Shown here: positions 17,521 through 30,321 of the stretch, piece by piece
How positions within the stretch are numbered: the first letter of the stretch is position 1
How the letters are laid out: each line of letters starts with the position of its first letter
NCBI RefSeq assembly: GCF_031143425.1
Contig: NC_090437.1
Location: 1,172,766,863-1,172,830,862, forward strand
Length of the DNA stretch: 64,000 nucleotides
Direction of reading: 5' to 3'
Source: Pleurodeles waltl
Lineage: Eukaryota > Chordata > Amphibia > Caudata > Salamandridae
The notes under the pieces: model-generated
What the model was told of the DNA's origin: nothing
Seen by the model: only the letters and a program-made list of their open reading frames with translations
Databases searched by the model: none
Program-made: the position numbers and the translations under genes

Positions 17521-20500
17521 GGCCTTCCATTGCACAACAAAATGTTGCTTCGTTTTTAGTAACTTTTGAACCGTTTCAGCTAGAAACCATTTGTTCTTGT
17601 TGACATCTGTAGATTATGCAGCAGATGATGTATTATGTGACAAATGCGTCAAATCCATCCTTATGTAGAAAAAGTTGCAGCTGCAGAATCCCAGATTTCC
17701 AGTGGCCCTGGCTTTAGATCAATGATTTTCTGGCGTGGCACTTTTTCAAAATGTATTTAAACTTGTGGCACTCCTTGCCTCCAAATCACTAAGAACCCCG
17801 AAGGCAAAGTCCTTGTAAGCACAACCACATTCATAAATGGGAGCTATTTGACTATTATTGCTACATGCATCCTCCTTCAAAAAACTATCAAAACTATTTT
17901 GGGCACAACAGTGGCATACCTCTTAGATGTCGCTACATAGAGGCAGGAGATGGGATGAAAATAGAGTCAGAGCAGCCTCTTTAGCCATTTCACCAGGCTG
18001 ATTAACCCTAAAAAATGCTTGATGATCACAAGTTTGTGGGGACTTCGCTTAATAGTGCATTTAAGATCAGACTTTTCACAAGCACCCCAACGTCTCCCAG
18101 TCACTGAGAATTCAGTTTGCAGTGCACACCATACAAGAAACTTACTAGCTCCCCAGATGAGCACTCTGAAATATTTTCACAAAGTAATTTAAAGGGACAG
18201 TGAATAAGGAGCACAACACAAATAATGTCCTGTCTGAGTACACTCTAGCCACAGACACTGCACTGTCTCCAGGTTTTCCCCTGCTTCGTTACCACTGTTG
18301 AATTTGTGCATATTACAGGTCTTTTTTAAGTCCACTTCTGCAAAGTAATTTCAGACCTTCACCACTCTGAGAAAGATATATTTTTCAAACATTGTTCATC
18401 AAAACTCTGCTCCACGCTAACATTCTGACATATAGCCCATTGCAGTACCCTCAATGTCAAAACTACATCTGCATGGTATTCAGACCACTGAGGGTCATAA
18501 CCACCTTCTAGTATCCCTTCTATTCTCACCTTTCCTTGGTGCTATACATGCAAGTGAGAAATAGAGTTGTTGATTGAGAGGGATGCGAGCCCTTTTCAAC
18601 CAATAGCCACAATCTCTGTCAGGGTTAACACAAAAGACACTAGATTAACCTGTGTTTAACCCTCTGGTTGCTGGGCACACAAGCAGTTAGGCATAACTTA
18701 GCAGCATCGGGTAAAGTATTTATGCAGCCTAAAATGACAGTTTCAATCAGTAGAACTGGAGTCAGAAATTTTTCAAGTTTACAATAAACAATAGTGCCTA
18801 AATGATCAAAGCACCACCTGTGGGCATCTAGTCGTGTGAGACTAGGGCAAAGTCGATAGTAATGGCCGACTGTGATGGAGCATGGTTTCAATACACGAAG
18901 TGGATTGGGTATCGTCTCCACTTTCCTTTGGACTTAGAAGAAATTTTCAAGTAAAAATGTCTACAGAGATAAAAGTTCAGTAGGGGCAAGACAGCCAGCG
19001 GTGTCCAAATAAGAGGCACTGTCTTCAGAGAGCCACTGGACGAAGTTGTGGTGAAGATTTCTGAGTTCAGATTTAGCCTTTTATGTAAACTCCATCAGGG
19101 CAATGTTGCAGGCTGTGGGCAACATGAGGCACACTTCTGCAAGGAGCGCCTGAACAGGATTTGGTGCTGCAGAGAAGAACACAGCATGAGCTGCTGTAAA
19201 GCAGCCTCCTGCCGATACACTTAGGGTGGATTGGAGAGAAGGTAGGTTCTGGTCTCCTCTCAGTTCTCCGAGCACTTTTTAGCAGAACCGCAAATTTTGG
19301 ATTTGGGCTATCTGGGCACCTCCAGCACCACTTCCAAGATTCAAGGACTGGAGGGACAGGACTCTTCCAGGCAGAGTCCAGGTGCTTGTTCAAAACAGTT
19401 GGAACCTCTTCTGTCCCTGAGGCTCTGATGAGGAGGCCAGCAACTGACCTTTAGAGTCAATCTAGTAGTCTTGGGTTCAGGACTCAAGCAGGGCTCAAGA
19501 AGCAGGGCGGTCCTCTTGGTGCAGCAGGGCAGTCTTCTGACGTACACTGCAGGTCACAGGCAGCAGTAAGAGCCCTCCCGGAGGTCCAGGACTGAACTGC
19601 AGAGATAGTCTTAGGGTCCTATGTTTATTCCTCATGCCAGCTTTGAAGTGAAAGCACTAGGGACTTTTAAGTAAGCTAAATATGCCAATCAGATATAAGC
19701 CAATATTACTGTGATTTATGGCTTGAGCATCAGCACTTTAGCACTGGTTAGCAATGGTAACGTGCACCGAGCCCTAAGGCAAACAAAAACATCTAAAAGC
19801 TCCTGTCTTAAGGCCTTAACATAGCACTAATCTGGACATTATCTTTCAGCTCATAGCGAATGTTTTCCTTTCACTAAGAGCTCACATACTTTATTATTTT
19901 ATTTTTATACTTTGCAATTTCCCCTCTCCACTGTGCCTTTCATGTTCTGGCTGCCTTCCCTGGTGCTTTGTGTTTATCCTAATAAACATGTTGACCACCT
20001 GCTTCTGTGGTCCCTCACTTGAAAAAAAAAAGCTGACCAATTTTCTCCTAACAATTTAGGAATCACTTTTGAGTCCATGTAGGATATTCTCCTCTATGTT
20101 TACTTATTTAACACTATCATCTAAACCCTGTACAAAGGTTCCCTTGATGTTTGCCCTTCTCTCAGTGTAACATTGACTCCTTTTCTCTCCCAGCAATTGA
20201 TCAGTGTTCTTGATCTTTCCAAAACTGGGTTATCTGAAGCTGGGGGTAAGCAATGAGCTATGCTCGGACTAATACTGTTGATTGTTTGAAGCATGCTGTT
20301 CGAGAGTCACTACACCCCGAGTTGTCAAACTAGCTCAATGAAAAGGCATCTAGTAATCATTTGTGAAAGTGAGGTCTGGTATTGCCTATTTATACAAGAG
20401 CTCAGCCAACAGTTATACAAGAAGTGACCCACGAAGATCGTCCAGATTTGATGGACCTCGGCTAAAAATGCTGCACCAAACACCTGGAAGTCATCTGTGA

Positions 20501-22289
20501 ACAGTGACTGTCCTCTCATTATTGGGTTCAATGCAGTTGAAGTTTCATACAGACACCTTCAGGAACAAATAAAACAGTGCTGTACTTGCTTAACACAATA
20601 GCCTGACATGGCTCTCTAGAATCACAGAACAAGTTATGTACCTTTAACATAAAGGTTTTAGCTTGATGGCCATTACAGAATAGCTAGCTCTTCATGATCT
20701 TACTACCTCGTGGCTGGGCAGATAAGATTGAAAACTGTGGGCAGGAGCTTGTCTGGAAAGACTCATCGATTTAACTGGAATATAGATTCATATGTAGTAC
20801 CTGTACAAGGGAAACCTAGCCAAAAGGTTGTGAAGCACTGCAGAGTGTCAAAACCAAAAATACAATCAATGATTACTTGGAGAGGAAGCTGGGTTGAGAG
20901 TAAAGGTGGGCTGTTACATCGTTGTGATCCAGTGATCTTCAAAGAGGTGTGCCTCTAGCTTTTTCTTAAATCACAACAGGCCATAATACACAGATGGTGT
21001 CCGAAACCCTGGGTGCATAAATGGGAAGGCCAGTTGCCTTATGTTTTTTTTAAATTTAAACGTCTGTGGCTACAGCTGACGGGGCCCTGGCTGTGGGTCT
21101 GTCGAGAGCCATGGTAAGACTGGCAGATGGTTCCAGTCATGATGACCTTGTAGATGATGCAGCTGGTTTTGAAGATTTTTTGGGCTGGCAAAGAGCACTA
21201 CTGTAGTTCAGGCAAGGTGGGGGGGGGCATGTGGTCATACTTCTTTAAGCATTTAATGAGGAATGCTGTGACATGTGCAATGCTCTTAAGGCAGACCAGT
21301 CTGGAGACTGGGTGGCCGTAGAGGAGTATATTGGCAACACCCAAGTACAACATTATGAGCGCTGGAACAGCAGCCCTGAAGCCCCAAATCAAAATGTATC
21401 TTTAGTGCTGTTGGATTATAGTACTGTGCATAGGCCAGAGGAGTATGTAATACCTCTGCAACTTTACCACAAGCTGGGGTCAGTGGCGAGGGCTGTATGA
21501 AGACCTAGGACAGATTTCAACCTAAAATACTAGTAGTTCTTGTAAGAGGCCTTGTCATGGAACAAAGACCCCTTGTGTTCCTTTCTCTTGTATAAAAGTG
21601 AAACAAGATGTTACCTTACTTGTGCGTCTAATACCCTTTGTCTATTAGGAAGAAGCTCAATAGTGTGTTTTAATTTCCTATCACACAGTGAAATGCTCCC
21701 ACTGAGTTCCATGTTGCTAACCTCCTCCACAGTGAGTAAGGCAACTCTGGTGCTCGATTCCTTGTCTACTTCAATGCATTCTTCGGAGATGTGTAACTGA
21801 CCACACTTTATGACCTAATCAGCCAGCTAAAGATATTGTCCTTGGGTAGGCATAACTTACTGCACGGTTTATGGTTATCATCTAGTGATATACTTGCACC
21901 TTATTTGGGGTACCACGGACATTTAGCAGTTGAGATTAAGAAATCATTGTCTGGATCTTTTCCATCTCATGGAATATCTGTGATACTGATGAAAAAGTAT
22001 ATGAACAGGTCTTGAAGGACACCCTCTGTGGGCACCTAGAGAGCCTTGACACTTTCTGTTGCTCCTGATACATTCATCACTGTGGCTCCACATACCTGAA
22101 ATTTTTTTTTTACAGAATGTGCCAGCCTAACTCCAATTTATAGAAGGCACTAATTAACTAGTACTTAATAAATGAGATTGGTAAAACTGCCTGCTCGTGG
22201 GCTGTCCTTAAAATTCCACCTTACTGAACAAGGTTCTTAACTTTTCCAGCAGAAGCTTATTTAACCTGCAGGGCACACACCCACTGCTC
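17521..22289. other. non-coding stretch with one possible old LTR
   Basis: No gene is supported: open frames are short and unlike known families. About 19010-19660 has the texture of a diverged Gypsy LTR (repeated CAGGGC, GCAGTCTTCTG, CCGGAGGTCCAGG) but I could not find its ends. The remainder shows no structure I can name. Confidence 0.4.
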
Positions 22290-22540
22290 CCTTAAGCAAT
22301 GAACCCTGGTGGTTCTCAGCTGAATAAAAGGGCCGGGGGTTCATCGCCAGACTACCAGACCAACCTACTAATCTGCTATATCCCCTTCCAGAACTTACGA
22401 CTCGTTCACCAGAATCCAAGTCAACTGGTGCATCATCTAAAAACAAATTATTTACCTCCAGGCCCCCATTGCTTCAACTCGCTGCCCCAGAGATCACTGT
22501 ATTTTCCACGCTCGGTGTGCGGAAGACTACTCTAAAATGC
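22290..22540 (+). mobile_element. possible LINE (CR1/L2-type) RT C-terminal remnant
   Basis: One 78-codon frame has the spacing of the CR1/L2 C terminus: LICYIPFQNLR, then a CFNSLPQ block in the place of the usual WNSLP. After a frame change the text continues with an FxTLGVRKTTLKCHF-like end. The match is weak, and the evidence is only this block order. Could be chance. Confidence 0.3.
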
Positions 22541-25500
22541 CACTTTGTGAGCTTGGACCAAAAACAACATTAATGAAACGGCACCGAAACTGTAAATTGG
22601 TGTACCACATTAGCACACGTCATAAATGTATTATTATTTTCTTACTGTTGGTTTAGCAGCTTATTTTGATCAAAACCTTGAGCACCTAGCCAGTCTATGT
22701 ATTCCATATCTAACTAGCTATGGAACGCAATCTGACCTCAGGTATGACTTGTTGTCTTGATGGGTTACTCTGCATGTTCCTAAATCACTAGGTCTACCCT
22801 GCTTATCCGAAGTACACTTTCTACCCCAGTACATGCTCTGCTGAAAGCAAAATTCGCCTGATGCCAACCTACTGACAGATTGCTTGTGGCTTTCTAGACA
22901 GCAGGAGGAGAGGGTGCTCCTTATTGCATTAACACATAGTAGATCCCCAATGCTTTGTCATTTACGATCTGTACCACCTTGTTCTGTACCTAGACCCACT
23001 GTCAATAAGTCCAGCCCATTTGTCAATGCCAGTTTCTGCACGTGTGCTCAGTTCCTTACTTTTTTTTGATCATCTTTATTCATGTTTTGGCAAACCGCTC
23101 CTCACACAAATTAAAGTAATGCAAATGATAAAGGGTAGGCTTGGTCAAACATTTACAGTAATTTTGATTCATTAGTTGAGAACATACTCAAATTGTTGTT
23201 ATTTAAGAAAGTGCTGATATAGATAATATACTAGAAGGGTAACAAAACACTGCTGTATCCTATAACAATTTGTATCTAGAGAGTAGTGTGTACACACAAA
23301 CACACACACCCCCAACCCGTTCGCCCACCACCCCCACTCACCCCACCTGGAACCCTGCAGCGGCCACAAATGCAAATGGGAGACTGAAGGCCAATTACAG
23401 ATATCAGAGCTGGTGTCGGGGCAAAACATAACATCTAATGTGCTATAAAGGAGGTAATCGTCATCGCCACAAAATTAAAAGGTGGACAGAGATAATGGGT
23501 TGGGGGGTGGGGTGTCAATTGAACCGGGGTAAGTAAGGCCATGGCCATGTGGGTGTGGATGGAGCACGAATCAGGGAGTCCCTCCTAAAGCCATGTGATA
23601 AGGATGCACAAGTGTGTGTGGCAATCACATTTTCTTAATTAAGGAGGCCTACTATTGTCATTAATGGGTTTTTTGAAATCACCAAGTAAAGCGTCCCAGT
23701 ATTCTGCTATTGGTCTTTTCTGCTGGCCCCTTTTTCGGTTTCGCCTTCACAGCGCTTGCATTGGAAATCTCTTGTAAATTATAAAGAATAAAAAAATAAA
23801 TTAAAAAAAGTGGCTTTGAGCCTGCCCATCACTGACTTAGGCTTACCACTGGGTAGGCCCATATTGGTCAGCTTGTTATCTTGTTTTAAGCTGCAGGTCT
23901 TCATGCGCAGCTTTCTGTTCATGCTGTGTGTGGAGCTTGGCCAAAGTACAGTTTCCGCTCACTCAGCACTGGTTGGTGGCTTCTATCCTTCCATTGGCTA
24001 GGCAGTCTGAATGTACTATTTTTTTTGTTACTTGAAGTCTTCCATGTTGTACAAGTGCATGGTGAGTAGACTCCCAAACAAGGCAGCCTGTATTTCATCA
24101 GGATTACGTTTGCCCTGCTCTCCCTTAAGAGGAGTAGTATCCAGCTGCCAGAGCGCCTTTCGGCATGCAGCTCGCTTTCTTGCTGCCCCACCTGTAATAC
24201 CACAAGCCACTTCAATCAGTGCCTCTGTTCATCGTTTCAAGGATAGTGAGTGGGATGTGCCAAGTTCCCTAGCCCCCTCTGGCGGAAGTGGTTTCTCTCC
24301 TGGGCTATAAGTATAGGGTGGGTACTGGAAGAACTAGCCACAGTAAATACTTAAATGTATAGCATGCACGACTGTTACGGTGTATTTGGTCTGTGCTCTT
24401 CCCCTCAGAATTTAAGCATGATTCTGACTACACTGAGATGGATAACAGGTTTATTCATAGTTTGTGTCAAGTTTTTTTTTTTTTTTTTTTAACATGTGTC
24501 AAGGTTGCAGAACAAATATATTTATTTGGCACTTCCAAGCGCTATGAGACAGTCTAGAATCTCGGAGCCCACCTCACAGCTCCAGAGTTCTTTGCTGCAG
24601 TTTCTTCCCGCTCCTTTTCCGATACCGAGCACAGCTACTATTCTATGGAAGCAAACAGTGCAATCACAGCCAGCAAATCTTGACAAGGAAAAGCTGTCCA
24701 TTCCCACCCTCTGAACACTACACTTTATATTAAATCCACGTGTTGTCCGACTACCACGAACCATCAGCTGCAACCGCGGGGAATTATGGGACTGGCAGTC
24801 TTTTCTTTCTGAGCACTTGGAAAATATAAGTCAAACGGAATGCGTGACTCCTTTGTTATAGTCTATGTTCCACCATGGATGCCAGAGGCTATGACCATGG
24901 AAGCCTTCCAAAGCAGGTGTAGACTGTTTGTATTTTTTATTTTACTGAGACCAAAGCTTTGATGAATTGCCACATTTCCAATCCGAGAAATGTTTGCTCC
25001 AGAATCTAAAATACAAGTATTTATCGTCCTCATGCTTGTTTCAAACTAATTTTTTGGGACGTTCCTTAATTAAATTGTTTCTCAAGTTGATTCGTTTTTT
25101 TAAACAAAACAATTCGCTTGCAAAACGTAAATAAATGTATGTAATTAAAAGCAGGGGAGTTTCAAGGATAAATGGGTGATTTGGCGAACACCTTACTGTT
25201 TTGTTTTCAGCCAACAAAATGTCGTCCTGCCCCCTACTAAATGGGAGTGCAAACAGAATTGAGCAGAGTGGTGCTGGGGTGTGTAGCCAGCGCTGAAAAG
25301 AACCGCTAGCAAGTTTGTAGCACATGGATTCAATTTCCAGGGAGACACAGTTTGTCAACAACTTGATATGAATTTTCCATTGTACTTTTAAAGGAAGTCG
25401 GCCGGTTTTGAAGGATTTTTCAGCAGCATACATAAAATGTTTGCTTTTACTCTGGTGACAGACCGCCGAACAGTGCTAAACACCAGGGTCTCGGGTGTAA

Positions 25501-25581
25501 ACTTTGCTCAGCCATCTCCTTCCTCCCCACCCCTCTGCCCCCCACCCCCCTGCCTGCATGTGCTTTGGATAATTGTATCTT
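22541..25581. other. non-coding stretch with simple runs
   Basis: No gene seen. It holds a T-run near 23059-23067, A-rich sequence near 23786-23810 and a 20-base T-run at about 24472-24491. The rest is unrecognised. Confidence 0.45.
23059..23090 (-). repeat. retroelement-style 3' end (AATAAA plus A-tail) on the minus strand
   Basis: On the minus strand the hexamer AATAAA is followed within about 8 bases by a run of eight A. That is the layout of a retroposed 3' end. The body, which would extend to higher coordinates, is not recognisable. Confidence 0.3.
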
Positions 25582-25651
25582 AGGGCCAGATGTACCAAAG
25601 GATTTTACCCATTCTGTGTCTATGGGAAAAAGCTTTCGTACATATGGCCCT
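25582..25651. mobile_element. 70-bp MITE-like element, copy 1
   Basis: It begins AGGGCCAGATGTA and ends TACATATGGCCCT, terminal inverted repeats matching at 12 of 13 positions. The interior contains ACCCATTCTGTGTCTATGGG. A second copy of the same length lies inverted at 56830-56899. Its size and symmetry suggest a tiny non-autonomous DNA transposon; the superfamily is unknown. Confidence 0.65.
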
Positions 25652-27489
25652 AAGTGCTGTTGTTGAGGAAGGACCCGCATCACCCTGATGTTGGCCAAAA
25701 AATGGCTAACTTACACTACTGAAAATCACTTGTTGCATGCCAGGACAGACAGGGTACTGATTACTCATACCCCGCCCCCTTCCTTGGCCTCACACGGGTG
25801 ACTAAAGGGCTTTCATCCCAGGCATAAAACATTGTCCTCCCCGAACACCCCCTTCATTCTAGGACATTCGAAAGATCAGAGGGCTTCAAGACAGGATTCA
25901 CTAGTCTGTCGGCAGCATTTCATTTGTAGTTTCCTTGGTTATAATTCGTAATAGGTTTATAAAGCATATACTCCCATAAAATGCACTATAAATCACCATT
26001 ACTTCATTTAAAAGCAGCATTGGACCATTTTAATTATGAATACTTTGAACGCATTTGAAGGATAGAGACGAATTCCACCGTTAGGAGCGGTGCTTAATTT
26101 GTGCCAGTTGTCGCAACGGCACTACAGTGACTACCTAACTCCAGGACACCTCACACACTGCCTCCAGTTCTGAATGTTTCACCTACAAATTGCTCTTTTC
26201 AAGTATATTAGTCTAATTGGATCAATGGAAACAAAGCATTACTTTATCACCCAGAATGCACTGGGTTATCACGACAGGCTACAAGTGGGTTATATGTTGC
26301 TATCAGCCATCACCTTTACTATTACCACGGTACTGCAGCCTCACATTTCTGATATGGGTTGGCACTTTTTTATTTTACCTATAAGACATGCTGCACAATA
26401 GGTCGAAAACAAGTCCTAACACCTTTACAATGTTTCTTTCACTTATATTGCACAACTGCTCAACTAGATAAAACTTACAAAAAAAGAAAGTTATTAATAA
26501 TCACACAGGTGAAACATATTGGCTTCATCAATGCTTGTTTTTCTTCTCTGTGGCTAGTGGTGCTTTCTGCTCGGTTGATATGATGACCTCATCTCTCCGG
26601 TGGACTGTTAGTGGAGAATGGGGAACTTACATGATGACCTCATCACTCCGGTGGACTATTAATGGAGGATGGGGAACTTCCAATGCATGGAAATAGCTTG
26701 GTTTTCCAACAGCAGCAAGAGGTTTGTGAATCCAGTGGTAACTTTTTTTATCTTAGGTCTGGGAAAGAAGCCAAGCAAGCAACCAACCCCGCGGGTTCTA
26801 TGTAATTGGGCTTTCTGTTATGGTATGTATGTCTGCATTTCCCTTTCACAAAAACAGTTTCTTAAGAATGCACTTGCCATAATGGCCATGTGGAGTTTTA
26901 GATAAACAAAAGCTCTCCCCTCCAACACATTGGGTCTGGAATTTCTCTGAAATTGTAGCCACTGATTGAGAAACCAGTAAAGCGTCTCACATTGTGAAAT
27001 GGGTTGATGTGTGATGGCGGCGTAATTTCCAGCAACATTACCAATTCAGTCATTGTCAAGGGCTACAACATCGGACAAAAGGAAATTTAATTTTGATGGG
27101 CATGGACGTTTAAGCACCAATGTAGAAAAGGACCTTGTCACTTCTTAATAAGAAAAACCCTTGCTGAGTTGGTCGCTGATGATACGGTAGTCGCTGCCAT
27201 GAAAGCAAAGGCTGGATAGCTGAAGTAGGTTGGTCCCGTGGGGCTTTGGTGATTTATTGCTGATATTTTATTAAGTCCTAACACAGAAAGGGACTTACTG
27301 GTTTTTTGGGAGGTGAGGAGACTTTTGAGAGGGACAAAGCTAAAATCCAATCCGAAGCTGTGTAGCAGCTGATATGCTCCTCTTGAAGTTCTATTGGAAA
27401 CATTTCCAAAAGTTTCCATACTTTCTTCTGGTGCCTGAAAATAAAAATAAACACACAGGAGTACATTTGCAAAGGCCTCAGGTAAGGCA
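25652..27489. other. non-coding stretch
   Basis: No gene supported. Contains a short repeat end at about 26090 (GTGCTTAATTTGTGCC, also seen near 41988 and, inverted, near 48862) and a 51-bp tandem duplication at 26580. The rest is unrecognised. Confidence 0.45.
26580..26681. repeat. 51-bp tandem duplication
   Basis: Two adjacent copies (26580-26630 and 26631-26681) start ATGATGACCTCATC and share CTCCGGTGGACT and ATGGGGAACTT, with a few substitutions. The two-copy structure has no apparent coding role. Confidence 0.8.
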
Positions 27490-28570
27490 CTTTGAAACTC
27501 TCAGGAGGTCAGAGGCCACCAGTAGGGCAAAGTCAATGTCCAGTTGCTACTGGTTATCTGGCCACTTCCTTGGCGGGTAAACTTACTACTTGTTTTGTCC
27601 CTGTAGCCACACAGGAGGCCTACCAACTAGCCCACGTAGTCCACTTCTTTGACCTCGGTACAAGTGGGAGCACGTCCAGCCTTTCAGGTCGCCTCACAGT
27701 TACCACACAGCAGGTTCTGTCCCCTCTGTTCTTTTTCAGGTCCAGAACGTTTTCTAAGGCTGGTGCCCCGTGTTTCCACATTAATGCCTGGCACCAGATA
27801 GTGGGTCGAGGTGACTCCTGGCTCTTCCTTAAGCAATAGGGTAAAACGTTCCAAGGGGCAACCCTAGCCACCTTTGCAACAGTTCCCGTTTGCCATACTG
27901 CAAACAAACCTACAGTGCACCTTATTCCCAAAATCTAAGATGTGGAACTCTTTTCCCCTGGGCCAGAACCTGTGTGCCCCACAAGGGATGTGGCCAGAGT
28001 TATGAGTAGGCCTCGCTAATTACTCAAAACTGGTTCTGGGAGTAGCTTTTCTGCCACTGGGATTGCCACCAGCCTGACTATAGGGGACAAAGGTGGGAAT
28101 TCCCAAGTGTCTCATATTTGCTTGTGACAGAGCAGACTCCTTTGAAATTAATTGAATTTCTGGGCCCACCTCAACTGGCTACCTTCAATGGGGAAACTAT
28201 TCATGCCTCACTAAGGTCAGGCACTTGACTGACAGCTGTTGGAGAGCTAAAGTGATGTAGCCTCCAGATGCTTCAGGCAGGGACAAGGTAGCTTTCTAAA
28301 AGTTACTCTTTCTACATATTTATTAAAAACCCAACTTCATGACTGAATTAGGCTTTTAATAAATACCAAAAGGGGTGGATTAATTCGTTTTCTAGCTGAT
28401 ACCAAACTCAAGGTACAGAATTCATATTGTATTGGGCATGTTAAGTTTAATTTTATACATGCCCAACTTTTAAATACCATGCACCCTGCCTTGTGGGCTA
28501 CAAGGAAACAGAGGTGACTCATTAGTATTTAATACTGCCCAATTATACTTGATCAGAAGATGGCTACACA
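27490..28570 (-). repeat. diverged Gypsy LTR related in style to the Gmr1-like LTR
   Basis: The order of landmarks parallels the distal LTR half on the plus strand: TGATACCAAACT near 28398, then a conserved-looking CACCCTGCCTT near 28482, GGGCTACAAGG near 28493, then GAGGTGACTCATTAG near 28511, which corresponds to GGGGTGACTTAT in the intact LTRs. Ends are not clear and similarity is low, so boundaries are approximate. Orientation is taken to match the intact LTRs. Confidence 0.4.
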
Positions 28571-29828
28571 AGGGTGTTTCAAGACCTTGGCAAGAGCCTA
28601 TGGTCAGTCAAGAGACTGTAAGATCACTTACTATATACTAATTTCTTTAAGGTCGATATGTTTTCTGTATGATAATGAACTGCAGCCCAATCTCTAATCA
28701 AAGACACATGATGGCCGACACATAAGGGTGACAATCTCAGTGAAAGATCTATTCCAAAGCACAGGATTAATGAGAAAAAGCAAAATGGAAAGTGTCCTCT
28801 TTGGGAAAACACATTTTCTGCTCTGCAAAATTTTAGGTGGAATTTACTCCGTTCCAGAAGCCCATTTTGTCATTGTTATTGCGAAAAAATGTGTGCACAT
28901 TGCTGTAGTAGACAGCACAGAGATAGATGTTGATACTACAAAACCTTTGGGGCATTTCCAGATTCTGTGGTTGTTTCCACAGAACACAAAGCCATTTTTC
29001 TAAAGACTGCACAGGCGTGCAACAGAAATGTTTGCAGAACGCCTAAAAATCCCAAAGAATGTTTCCAATGTGCATTTTTTAAGAACTTACAAATGTATCA
29101 ATGTATTGGAGTAATTCCTAGAAATTTTTCAGTTCACATCACCTACATCTCCCAGTCATATATGGTGTCCTGTCCATCAGCCACCACAGTAAGTACTGCT
29201 CCTATACAACCTAGGGTACCAAAGTATTTTTTCCCCCCCAGAGTTTCTGGGTTGGCCACACTACAAGGGGTCAGGGTAGGGGTAGATATATTTGTACATT
29301 AAACATTAATTTGGCAAAGAACATGCTTTTCAAAGTATTTGTTTTTGAGAGTTGCTGCCACCCAGGTGCTGACGTGGTCTTGCTTAGCTGGGTTCTTCGA
29401 GATGACCATGGCAATCAGCGCTGAGTTTTTAGATGGATAAATGCTTGCCTGCACCCTCATGTCCCTTTCCACCTTCAAACATTTTCTCCCACCCTCCTTC
29501 CATCCGTCAGACTTCCTTTTAATTCTACTAATGCAAGCTGTCACAGTGTCTCTAGGAATACCTACAAATTAGGTGCATCGGGTGGTGTTAATGGGAGGGT
29601 GGGGTGGAAAACTCAAGTACAGAGTCCATGTTCATTCTCATCATGCTTGCCCATGTTGATTCAGCACTCTTTTCTAGTAGGCCTACAAAGGGGCCAGGCC
29701 GCCTATAAGGTGGGATGCTATGTAACTGCTAAAAGGAGCACCTCCCCCACCCCAACTCGTAACAGCACCTTAACACGAGCTCCTTGTCTGCACTAGCAGC
29801 TCATCATGCTGTCCTGTACTAATGTAAG
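28571..29828. other. non-coding stretch
   Basis: Nothing recognised. Open frames here are short and lack recognisable domains. Confidence 0.4.
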
Positions 29829-30321
29829 AACAATAAATGATGGACGGAATACAGAACAAATCAAACATTCACCCCCATTCACAGATCTGGGTTTAATCTA
29901 TCATTTTTTTGCTTGCCACGCCATTCCAGTTTGGACCCGGCCATATGCAAATCAGTCTTGACCCTGTTCCCCCCATGGGAACAGTCCAGCCGGAACTACC
30001 AGCCAGGTCCTCCCTGGACCAGAAACAATCCTCCTGGGACCAGTTTCAGGATATCACCCTTCATCGGCCAGGCTAGCTTGAATCTGGTGGCATAGCAAGC
30101 ATGGGACCCACGTCTGGGCATACCCTTCCACTTGGGGCAACAAATGCAAAAACAACAGATGATGGACGGAATGCAGAACAAATCAAACATTCACCCCCAG
30201 TCACACATCTGGGTTTAATCCATCAGTTTTTTTGCTTGCCACGCCATTCCAGTTTAGACCCAGCCATATGCAAATCAGTTCTTGACCCTGTTCCTCATGG
30301 AAACAGTCCAGCCCGAACTGT
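29829..30321. repeat. tandem duplication with 322-bp period, 1.5 copies
   Basis: AACAATAAATGATGGACGG at 29829 recurs as AACAACAGATGATGGACGG at 30151. The following 170 bases match closely (CAAATCAAACATTCACCCC, GCTTGCCACGCCATTCCAG, CATATGCAAATCAG). The second copy stops near 30321. The motif ATGCAAAT occurs in both copies. It resembles a piece of a longer satellite-type array. Confidence 0.85.

Noticed and set aside
19010..19660. Possible old LTR in + orientation
   Set aside because: Texture is LTR-like but no termini, target duplication or block order could be established, so it is only mentioned in the stretch description.
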